This document shows positions 26,801 to 39,100 of a DNA stretch of 64,000 nucleotides, one piece after another; the stretch's first letter is position 1, and every line of letters starts with the position of its first letter. The notes beneath the pieces are model-generated. The model saw only the letters and a program-made list of their open reading frames with translations. It made no database searches and had not been told where the DNA came from. This stretch comes from Xanthostigma xanthostigma (taxonomy: Eukaryota > Arthropoda > Insecta > Raphidioptera > Raphidiidae): positions 10,558,001 through 10,622,000 of the forward strand of contig OY754469.1 in NCBI GenBank assembly GCA_963575645.1. Reading direction: 5' to 3'. A program made the translations under genes and the position numbers.

Positions 26801-29800
26801 GTATATTACTAATTCGTACTTATCTTCACTATACATGTTTAATTAAGACGAAGTATTTTCTTAAAAAATATTTAACGTTAATTTCGGATTTATTGGCACA
26901 TGGGATGAATTAAATGATACAACTTTTCACAAAAGAGTTACTTCCCCTTGTTGGTTACTGTAAAATTAATTTGGAGGTATTACTAGTGTGTATAGCTCCG
27001 TTTCCTGAATCTTTTCATTTAAAAAACGTAAAATCTGCCAATTATGCACATAAGAGCTATTACAGAACCAACGACGATATATTAAAATATAAATTGCAAA
27101 TTTCATTTTTTTAAAGACAACTAGCTTTATAGATTATATGAAAGTCATTTAATAATTTTATTACGTAATTACTTCAGGTACCGAGAACTGAGTCTCATTG
27201 CCAAAATATTTTCAATAACAAAGAAAAAATTAAAAATCTATTTAAAAAAATTGGTTGTCTGTAAAGTCGGTTTACGGACGATAGTTTTACGTGATAACGT
27301 ATTCCGTAAAACATAACCTAAATTTTAGTAGCTGTCAAACTTGGGCCGAAGCCTACTGCGCTCTCGCTTGCCCGCACAGGGTCAGGCGGAACGTTAGGAA
27401 CGTCACACTTTTTCGTGCGTGCAGCTGGTGTTTCATCAATTTATAAGACGTTATCACGTCAAAAAAGACAATAACAAATAAACGATCAAAATATTGCTAA
27501 TTAATTCGTTTTTATATTTCTTTGTAACAAAAAATGCGTTCTTTTTAGAAAATTAATATTATGACCATATAAAGCCGATATTTTGTGACAGTTGGTTATG
27601 AAATTCAGTTTAAATATAATAATAATAGTGCGTTTAACATCCGTTTCTCGACTTTATGTCATAACAGACGCCATTCGCACCATTACTATTTTCCATCTAT
27701 CACACTTCCCGTTATTTTCTACGTTTGTTCAATTTCAATTAATTCATAGCAGTATGGGCGAATGAAGGAATTTTGGAACATTAGGATAACGTAGGCAAAT
27801 TTTGAGCATAGGAGTTTGACAGGTAATTGGCCACGGCCTTGTATAAGGGAACCATCACGATATTTATCTGGAATTATTGAGGGAAACCATGGAAAACCTC
27901 AACAAGATTACCGTTTCTCGGCGAGAGGCAACGGGAAAAAGTTCCAGCCACATCTGCCCCCGGCCGGGATTCGAACCCGGTACCTCCCGAATGCGAGTCT
28001 AGTGCTTTCACCACTACGTTACATCGCTCGGTACAAATTTAGTGTAAAATATCTGTAAATAAAGCGAAACAAAAAGAAAAAAATTGTGACTATAAGTTTT
28101 GTTAATAGGCAGCACACAAGGCATATTGTTTATTGTTAAGGCCGGACACAAACACCAACCGACCTCTTCAGTTCTAGCCGTATCTATAAGCGAACTGAAA
28201 CTAGTTCTGCTACCGTGGTGGGACTGTCTTCTCAGTTCTGTCGGCTCGTCGCTCGACAGATCGCTCCGACTTCGAAACGGACTGCCGCCGCGTGCTATTC
28301 GCGCCACCCGATCGTTCTCGATGCACTGGTTCAGCGGAATTCCGAACACCAAACCGGTTGTATTACCTGCAAAAAAAAAACAAGAGCGTCACCGATTTTC
28401 TGTAGCAATATTGCTTTTAAAAAAATACACACGTAGCACACCCTGAATCGTTGCAATTTCCATATCATCTAAAACAATATGGCGGTTAATGGGCGCCATC
28501 TTCCACTATATGATGAGCGATCAACCATTCTTCTTTCATCCTTCTCCATTCAGGTCCCATTCATTCTGTATACCTATTAATTTATTTGAATTCCATTTCT
28601 ACTATTAAGAGCATATCGTCGTTGGTTCTGTAATAGATCTTATGTGCATAGTCGGCAGATTTTACGTTTTTTAGATGAAAAGATTCAGGAAACGGAGCTC
28701 TATACACTAGTAATACCTCCAAATTAATTTTACAGTAACCAACAAGGGGAAGTAACTCTTATGTGAAAAGTTGTATCAAATAATTCCTCCCATGTGCCAA
28801 TAAATCCGAAATTAATTAAACACGTATAGTGAAGATAAGTATGAATTAGTAATATATCTCTGAAATTGCTAGTTCTTACCATCCATTGCTGAAATAGCCA
28901 CTTTTTGGCCTTCCCTGCGAATTTTAGTTTTTGCCCATTAGAGGTATTACAGAACCAACGACGATATAATAATTTGGTTTATACAGTGTGTCCCCGGATT
29001 GAGTTCACAATAGGTGAGATTGACCAAAAATTTTCAAATTGGAATTTCATATTTTGGGATTCCGCCCTGCTTGGTCTGAAACTTATTTTTAGTTTACTTT
29101 CGATTTTTTTAAAATCAAGTAGGTCTTTACAGCTGAGCAAAACCTCTTTTCGTTTCAGGTAAAGTACGCAAAAGTGTCACTAAGAAAAGTTGTTCACAAT
29201 GAAAAATTATGGCGTTATGCAAATTTTCAGAAAGATCGGCCTACTTTGTAAAAATCCGCTTTTGTTTTGTTTTGTTTGAAAAACAATTAATTGGAGGAAG
29301 CCAAATAGAGTAAATAGGATAAACTGTAAAAATTTGAACATTTCTAATCACCGTGTTTTCTCATCTAAGATTTATCATGTAATCGTTAATAATACATATT
29401 TTTCTATTTTCTACTTCTATTATCAAAGTAGGCCGATCATTCTGAAAATTTGCATAACGCCATAATTTTTTACTGTGAACAACTTTTTTTAGTGACAATT
29501 TTGCGTACTATGAACGGAAAATGTACTTTACCTGAAACGAAAAGAGGTTTTGCTTAGCTGTAAAGGCCTACTTGATTTAAAAAAAATCGAAAGTAAACTA
29601 AAAATAAGTTTCAGACCAAGCAGGGCGGAATCCCAAAATACGAAATTCCAATTCGAAAATGTTTGGTCAATCTCACCTATTGTGAACTCAATCCGGGGAC
29701 ACATTGTATAATTTGTTTACGAATAATGTGCACTATTTAAAATTATCAAAATTTGAAATGTGGGACAGACTGTGGTTTAATATATTTCCGTTTCTAAATT

Positions 29801-32800
29801 TAGTCATTTCGCTTTAAATATTACGTAGGTGTACCAAATGAGATTATGCATATCGACTACCTGTGTATTTAGTAAATTCAACAACAACAGATTAACTAAT
29901 TGTCACGTGTTCGGCAATCTAAGCCTTCAAGCCAAAACTTTTGATTAATACGGAATGGATAAACAGTAGCGTTCATAAACTTTTAGATATATAGAGACGA
30001 AACTTCTTAACATGCTAATAAATTGTTAATAAAATTTCATCATTCTGAAGATGGGATATCCCGAAAGCGCTCAATAATACCTAAATCTCAAAAATATTTG
30101 GAATTGTTTTATTTCTACAAAATTCAAACGAAACTTCTTTACGCTTGTCAGAGTGAATTAAGTTCATGTGGTTGAATGGCTAACGAAAAGATCTCACATA
30201 TTATGACGTAACGAAACGCTCTCTGCGCGCTGCTGACGTATGGACGTGTGTGTGTATCTCTATTATAATCGACCCCACTTCGCTTGTCTCGAAAACAGGT
30301 TTTCTGTTTGTATACAATATGTTTGCACGACCTCTCTCTATAAAATAGCAGCTTTTCATGCCTGTTTAGCGGCTGTAAAATGATCCGTTTTCGCTCTAGT
30401 GCGTAAAGTAAAACAAAAGTAAAATGTTTTATGATTGATAATGTCTAGCAACTGTATAATTCAATAATAATTTTAATCCGGACACGTAATAAATTTTTTT
30501 CATTCGTAAGGTCTTGTAGAAAGCTTTTATAAAAAGAGAATAAAATATTTTTATCTTTATTTATAAGCAGATTTGTCATACAAAAATAAATTAGTGTCCA
30601 TTACCGTCATTTTAAAATCAGTCACTTTCTCCCTCGGTTTTGAAACACTTGAATTTTACGTTCTTAATTCCCAGTCTGGGAATATTCCTGGGCTTTCTCA
30701 CTGCGTATCTTTATTTAATTTTTTTGCATGAAAAAGTCCTTTGAAAATATTATTGGATATTATTCATTTTTTAATTTAAGAGGACTCTCTGCACCCATCG
30801 CCATTCAATTAAAACTATACACACAAAATTCCAAAAGTAAAAAAAAACATACGTTTCCTATTTACACTTTACTGCCTTATTTCGGAAATTAGAGGGCCCA
30901 ATGGGTGGTTACAAATTTAAACTTATTGCGACGCTATAAGAGGCTAAATTTTAAAAATATTGGAAAGCTTTTTCAGCGGAGTTGACGCAAAAGTTGACAT
31001 TTCTTCCGCTGGTATTTCCCGGTCGTTTGGCTCTAACAGAAATTGGAATAATGATCATAAATCAACTTTATTAGGAGCGGGTTGGGGAGGGTGCAATTGG
31101 TCAAAAATTTCTGTCGCTGGTATATCCCGGTCATTTGGCTTTAACAGAACTTAAAAACGAAGCGAAGTTTAAATTTTAACCCTTTTTTACCACCTTTAAA
31201 AATCTTTATCCCCCTATTTAAAAATGGGTCCAGATTCCGAATATATATCATATAAGAAAAAATGCTCTAAATTACTTAAATAGGTCATGTACTAAGCGGC
31301 AGAAGAATGGGACGACATGGTTTTTTGGCGAGTCAGCTCCTAACTGAAAAAAAATTATTGTCTGTAAAGTCGGTTTACGGACGATAGTTTTACGTGATAA
31401 CGTCATAAAGAAACATTGATGAACTCTCTGACGTCACGCGAGAAGAGAGAGAAATGCGTACAAGCCGACGCTTGGGCCGATCGTGCCTCTCTATCGCTTA
31501 TACCGCGCTCTCGCTTGCACGCTCAGGCTCAGGCGGAACGTGACACTTTTTCGTGCGTGCAGCCGGTGTTTCATCAATTTATAAGACGTTATCACGTCAA
31601 AAACATGTTTGCTGATTTGTTTTTGTTTAATCAAGGATTATTTACCCGTCGACCGCCACTGAGATTTAGAAGAGCGGATATAGTAATTAAAACGGCAGTA
31701 GCAGTGTGCAGGAAGGTGTAATAATTACTGCTTATTTATTAGCAGAACTAATTTGGCTCAGAATATTATTATCGCACAAGAATTAATTACACCAAAATAC
31801 AAATAACCAGCAGTCAATATATTTACTTCTATATATACATTTATATCGTCAATTAAAACTGCAGACGTTGGTTTTTACGTAATCGATATAGAACAGGGCG
31901 GGCAAATCTTTTGACCGGCGGGCCACATAGCTGATGAAAATTTGAATGCGGGCTGGATGGCTGACGAAAATTTCACCGCGGGCCAAAAATTTGCAGAAAA
32001 AAAGATCCTTACATTCTATTTCCGCATGTGGAGAGCAAAAAAAAAAGAAAGGTCCGTCCCCGCATACTATTTTTCTAAAATTTTCTAAAATGCTTCGCGG
32101 GCCAGATAAAATTGACGGATCCAGCCCGCGGGCCGCCATTTGCCCAGGCCTGTGTAAACTTATGATTATTCACTTTAAATCCTTATTATTTTATACACAT
32201 AAGCAGTGCAACACTCTGTATATAGAGTAGACTGTATTACAAAAATCGACTATTTTTTATAGAGCATTCAATTTCCTACAAAAATGTCGATTAGTTTTAT
32301 CGAAACGCCAATCCGTTGACATATTTTAAAATTCCAAAGTTAAAAAGATTTTTTTCCTGTTATTTAAATGGGAAATAGAAAATCGCGATGAGGCACCTCT
32401 TAATATTAATATAAAGAGCTGAAACTTACAGCCTTTTTTTTGTCATTTTAGAATAACATTTTGGTGATCACTTTAAAAAAAAATTGGCGATTTTTTTATA
32501 CAGTCTGATATAGAGTCCCTGTGTAATAGATTAGAGAACACTGACTAGGTGGTCTAATTAAAAATATGAAGCTGTATATTTAACGCAAAGAAACACAAAA
32601 ATAAAAAAAAAAACTAAGAGGTCGCAATTGCTCAAGCCTAGCTGTCGACAAAATAGTGATGTGAGTATATGAAATTTCGATGTGAATTAAATTTGTTTCG
32701 GCGGACAAAATAAAAAATCTACATAATTTTTTTTCGTAATTTCATTACTCGGCATGCGTATCTGCAACCAAATTATAAATTATAATCTTCAGTAATTAAA

Positions 32801-35800
32801 GTAATCTATATTCATTGTTATTCACAATTTTCTCATTTGATGTATGTATTTTTATTTTGTTCAAAAGAAAGATGTACTAGTGTGACCTGTGCGAATTATT
32901 CGCCCTTAATAAGTATAATAATTATCACTTTACAAAATTATTTTTTTAAATATGATTGCAGGTATTCAATTCGTTTCTAATTTTGCACACTGGTTATAAC
33001 GTTCTTCTTTTTGTTGTATTACAATATGAAGCTCAGATGACAGATCTAAGAAATATTTTACTAAAATTGTCATATAGAGGCGCAAGTAGCAAAAGCGTTG
33101 AGCTAAGCCGTCAGATGGCAGTATGCAGTATTGTGTCTGTTGTATTACAATATGAAGGTTAGATGACATATCGAAGTGTTGACGTTGTTTCAAAATTAAA
33201 GCCGTCAGATGGCAGACGTTGTTCAGCGTTGCTGTATTTTAATTAATTTACAAAAACAAAAGCAATAATAAATTTTTTAGTTGTCGATGTCAGTAGAGCA
33301 AGCAATTAGCTGTAAAATGATATATAATTTATGTGGAGAAATTGTGAGGTTTTTTCTAAAAAGGGAGGCAAAAATCTTTAATCTTAGCGTATTAAAATAT
33401 AATATGATCCTTAGTTCACGTGTTTACAAATAAACTAATTTTGTCAGCAGGATTGCGTACCGCGACCCGAGTTTTTTTTATACGTATGACATAATATGTA
33501 AAGAAGTCTCACATATAATTTATTAATGAAATATGGCAAATAAACTGGTGAAAATAGATTTCTTTGTATACATAGGAGGTTTCGATTAGAAATGACCTCC
33601 GCACAAGGTTTCGTTCCCGTAAATTATTACGTCGATTTACATTACGTATAATAAATTGAGAACAAATTCCCCTTTAAGCTGTTACAAGTAAGAAAATCAA
33701 GTTAGAGTTATTCGAGCTAAAATTAGAAAATGCAGAGTAAAAATAGCAATAGTAACAAGTAATCAGTTTACGATAAAAATAGATATATGTATGCAATATG
33801 TAGTTTATTTCACCAGAGATTTGTATATAAACGCGTGTTAACTTACAGCCTGTTTGTAAATTTATTTCATCGTTCTACACACGTTTATCTGAACGAATGA
33901 TGTCATAGCGTTGCTATCACGATAGTTAGAAGACATTTTTCATTGTTCTGAGATGAAACTCCTGTAAATAATAAGTACCCTCCCTAGAAGAAAGAATAAA
34001 ATACATGGTACCTTCGGAGTTGTTCAAAACCGGGCTACCGGACCTCTAGACAGTGCCCCATTGGTATATTTTAAATTGGAAAGATGAAATAGACAACATA
34101 ATTAAAAAAGCTAGTAAATATGTATATCTATTAAAATGTCTGGGAAAATTTATTCCAGAATCAGTTCTCGTCACTGTCTATACTGCCTTTGTTGAATCTA
34201 TATTTTCATACGGGATTGTCTTCTGGGGCATCTCTGTAAATACTACTCAACTTTTTATTGTACAAAAGCGCTGCATCAGAGCAATCTGTAAAGTTCCTCC
34301 GAGAACACACTGCCGCCCCCTTTTTAAAACACTAAAGATCTTAACATTACATGACTTTTATATACTAGAATATGCAAGTTTTGTCAAATTTAATTTTAAT
34401 CTTTTCTCTAGAAATACTACATACAGCACAAGAACACGAACAAACTTTAAACTAGACTACACGTCATTAACTACTGTAAACAAAGGTCCTGTTAATGCTA
34501 TATGTTGAAAATTTTCAATAAGTTGCCCCCTGAAATCAAAAATCTACCGGCTACAAAATTTAAACAAAAATTAAAATCTATTTTATTAGAGACAAATTTT
34601 CATTCTGTTGAGGAATTTTTTAATCATAAATTTTAATTTTATAATTTTATAACTGACGCATTCTACACTGTCCTGCCAGTATTAACAGAATAAAGTTTCT
34701 TATCTATCTATCTATCTATCTATATCTACCTGTTTGATCTACAATTGCGGTAGACATTACCAAAGGCGGTGAGGCAGCGAGTAAAGTGTCCTCCTTGGCG
34801 TGTTGATGTCTGATGATTGGTGTACTCCCTTCTTTTATCCAAGGCGGTCGTACACAAGCACGCGCAGAATTTCAATCGAAAAGACGAAGGCCTGCTGCCA
34901 CACCACCTTTAGTAATGTCTACCGCAACATTGTAGATGAACTATCAAGTGTACACTTTTCGCTGGCTTATCACGAAAAATTTCGGGTGCGTTTTTGATAC
35001 GAAAAGAAACATGTGGGGCGTGGGCGCTGGCCCTACACGAATCAACATAACGTTTACAAATATAACACCGGAATTCTTGACTCGAGAGAAAAGCGTGTGC
35101 GTGGACTTTTGAGCAGATTGTAATAATTGTGAAATGTTTTTATTTTATCGCAATATATTGATTGAAATCATTAGTTTTCTACCTACGGCCAATCTTGATC
35201 CTTCGACATCAATCTTTTAGCGATGAAATTTCGAAGCATCCACAATTATTTATGTATATATGAGAATATTATCTGATACGTTAAAATTCCGCGTTCTTTT
35301 AAAATAATTTTTGGTCAGTTGCCACAAAATAAACAATGCGATAATTGGCAAAACACTAAAATTAACAATGACAGACGAATAAAAACAACTATATTTATAA
35401 ATAGTCAGTACAGGAAATGTATCTTTAATGATGCACATTAAAATGCATAAAAATTTTAAAAATCTTTTCGTTTAAAACGTAGACAACATTTCGACATCAT
35501 ATATATTAATACGCTAAGGTTAAAGGTGTTCGCCTCCCTTTTTAGAAAAAACCTCACAATTACTTCAAATAAATTAAGTATTGCTTGCTCTACTGACATC
35601 GATAACTAAAAAATTTATTATTGCTTTTATTTTTGTAAATTAATTAAAATACAGCAACGCTGAACAACGTCTGCCATCTGACGGGATTAATTTTGAAACA
35701 ACGTCAACATTTCGATCTGTCATCTGACCTTCATATTGTATTATACAACAGACACAATACTGCATACTGCCATCTAACGGCTTTAATTTATAAACGCTGA

Positions 35801-36150
35801 ACAACGTCACAGCAATGCTGCATGATGCCATCTGACGGCTTTTGTTACTTGCGCCTCTATATGACAATTTTAGTAAAATATTTCTTAGATCTGTCATCTG
35901 AGCTTCATATTGTAATACACCAAAAAGAAGAACGTTATAAGCAGTGCGCAAAATTAGAAACGAATTGAATACCTGCAATCATATTTAAAAAATAATTTTG
36001 TGAAGTGATAATTAGTGTATTTGCCATAAGGCACTTACACTATTGGCGTCGGTCGGATGGCGGGACCTAGGGGTCGGACCAAAATTTCTCGACGTTTCAT
36101 AGCCTCCTAAACACTTTGGCACCATTTTTGGAAAAGTATGTTTATATATG

Positions 36151-36185
<35 letters not shown>

Positions 36186-39100
36186 ATATATATATAGGTA
36201 CGGGCAATAACTTTCGAAGGAGTTAATTGATTTTAATGAAATTTGGACCACATGTTAAAATCCATCACCGCACGAAGCCTATTTAAAATGGGCCCAATCG
36301 GGCCACTTTAAGGGTAGGATTTAGGGGTTGAAAAATATTTTTGGGCCCAAAAATACCGAAAAATTTCTTTGAATCGTTTCAAAATTGAAATTTAACCCTT
36401 TAGTAATGATTAAAATATGCTACCAAAATTTTATTAAAATCGGCCCGACAGGACCGGACTTAAAAATTTTATGAAAAGATTAATTTGTAGATATGGATTT
36501 ACTTAGTGCAGGGTGAATTTAATTTGGTAAATTGATAGTAATATTGAAATTAAGAAAAAAAATATTATTTTAAGGGATGTATTAAGTTAAAATTTTTATT
36601 TTGTCCAAAACCAAAAGGGTTAAGTTCACATAATAAAGCCACACTGCCAGTGTAAGCAAATACACTATATTGTCGGCAGAGTTTGGCACTGCGACCCGAG
36701 TTTATACCTATTATACTTATTTAGTGCGAATAATTCGCACAGGTCACACTAGTAGTTATTATTTTGACATATTTGCAGTGAACTCAAAAGCGAAATTAAA
36801 GTGTCTGACTACCCCAGGCACTAGGCAGTATTGCGAGCGAAGTCTAGTATACGCAATACATTTCTGAATTAACTTTATAGCGCAAAGCATGTGTTCGCTT
36901 CAGGCAGGGGCAAGCTGTCAAATCGTAATTGCAATAGAATAGGCACCACATGCGACGTATCGCGCATACCGCATGCATAAAATGCACTTCATCAGTTGCA
37001 TAGATGAGGTGAACGGACTAAGAATTATGCATTCGCCAATCACATGCCGTATTTATAGTTATATATATTTTAAACATCAATACCTACAAATACAATCGCT
37101 TTTATCCCTTTCGTGTCACTAATTGTTCATTGATTTATTTAAAATACAGTGGAGTCAAGAGGGAGAATGTAGATGAAATCATATCAGAGGCATTGACGAT
37201 CTAGATTCAAGAATGCTTTTTGATGTTTCAATTTTAGTTCCAGTTCAAAGATTTCGCTTTAAGGACGTAGTCTGGTGTTCGGATTTTGAAAAAACGAATT
37301 TATTTTTTTTTACATGTTAAGTATGTATATTATATTGAAAAAATACTGTAAAAATTTTAGACCGAAATATTAAATATTTACAAAGCTATAGCATATAGTC
37401 GAGAGCAGCAACGGTCTTATGGTAAGACTCTTACCTGCTCTTACCTCTCAATTGTTATCACGTTACCCTTATACTCTCGCAGAGTAGAGCAAACAAATTA
37501 GCAGAAAACGATGCCTTTGAAGAAACGGAAGGTTTACTATACACCAGGCATAGCTGATTAGTGTAAATATTCATTTTTATTTTTTTGTAAGAGATCTGAA
37601 ATTAAAACTTTAAACGCGTTTTTCTCAAAACTACGTTTTTCTAAGCGGCGCGGGTGATTGAAACAATTGTATACAACCGATTACTTTCAGTTTTTCACAG
37701 GGTATTCTACACAACAATAGCTCCGTCCGGTACTAGAATTACTTAATTATGAAAATTATTTCTATTTTTTTTAACCGATTTTCAACGAAAAAATCACGAC
37801 TTTCTCGTTGTTTTTTTTCTAAAACCCGCCATTTTGTTATTTATCAATAAAAATGTTTATTTCTAGTACGGGATAGAGCCACAAGCCTACGAAACAATAA
37901 CCAATTTTATTTTTATAATTCAGTTGACCCCAAGTGACGTTATCACCCGCGCTACCCACCTACCTCCATTTAAAGTTGTCTACTTTAGGTTAAAAAAACA
38001 ATTATAAAATGGCGTAAAATTAAGCAAAAAAAAATTTTTTTTCTTAGTTTACGATGTCAGTAAAAACATGTAACAAAATTGAAAACATCGTACATTATTT
38101 TGACATTAAAAAAAAATTCTAAAATAACGGTTGAAAACGAGCTTGAACATAGGACTACGTCCTTAATTCGCCTTTTTAAGGGTGTACAGTCGTATCAGAA
38201 ATAACCATATATAAATAGTGCATTAAATTCTGTTGAATATTTCCAGACAAAGACAATTATGTAACTTAATTTGCCGAAATACAATCATGAATCTAAACAA
38301 ATTTAATAATCTTAGTAATCAAATTACTGATAAAGAGAATAGTAAGTATTTATGATAGATTTCAATCAAATCTACCATACCCAAGCGTCATCTATGAAAC
38401 ACTTTATCAACGTCTTAAGTGGATAAAAAGACGGGAAAGCTGTCATGCCGTTTGTATATGAAATAATTGTGAGTCATTGTTACTATTATAAGAATGTTAT
38501 ATTAAAATTTTGGGGATATATGATCGGTTCGAAATTAATATTTTTAATAATTAATAATAAAGATCGCAGGATTGTGGACAAAAAGTTATTTATTAAGGTT
38601 TTCAAGTACTTGAAAACGTCTAAAATCTAAATCTATAGACGAAACGTCTTACATTAATAAATCTAACTTTTTGTCCACAATCCTGCGATTTTTATTATTA
38701 ATTATTATCTCGATGGACACGATACCTAATATAAATATTTTTAATATTGATAATATATCGTCGTTGGTTCTGTAGTACCTCTAATGTGCAAAAAGTAAAA
38801 TTTGCAGGAAAGGCCAAAAAGTGGTTATTTCAGCAATGGATGGTAAGAACTAGCAATTTCAGAGGTATATTACTAATTCATATACTTATCTTCACAATAC
38901 ATGTTTAATTAAGATGAAGTATTTTCTTAAAGAATATTTAACGTTAATTTCGAATTTATTGGCACATGGGAGGAATTATTTGATACCACTTTTCACATAA
39001 GAGTTATTTCCCCTTGTTGGTTAATGTAAAATTAATTTGAAGGTATCACTAGTGTATAGAGCTCCGTTTCCTGAATCTTTTCATCTAAAAAACGTAAAAT

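Larger units (their letters stand above)
19801..28163 (-). other. Intron between exons 4 and 5
   Basis: 8.4 kb. It contains the lepidopteran-type repeat at 21.6 kb, mariner remnant at 22.7 kb, SINEs at 23.4 and 27.7 kb, Harbinger element at 24.1 kb, Helitron-like element at 25.5 kb, a MITE at 26.7 kb and repeat copy 3. 19.9-21.5 kb has only a weak tRNA-like segment and an unrecognised minus-strand open frame. Confidence 0.8.
32875..36754. mobile_element. 3.9-kb composite bounded by perfect 29-bp inverted repeats
   Basis: tactagtgtgacctgtgcga (first 20 of 29 bases) at 32875-32903 is perfectly inverted at 36726-36754. Inside, a second pair of long arms (about 32917-33405 and 35505-36015) is also inverted. 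Between the arms lie a non-LTR retrotransposon fragment and a hairpin. A further insertion (about 36013-36668) separates the right arm from its outer end. Confidence 0.65.

Noticed and set aside
31416-31721. 101-codon + strand open frame
   Set aside because: It runs through repeat copy 4 and unrelated DNA; the Ser/Arg-rich part is the element's GC-rich interior.
32966-33193. Open frames repeated at 33.0 and 35.7 kb as a duplicated gene
   Set aside because: They come from the two arms of the same inverted repeat and contain no recognisable motif.
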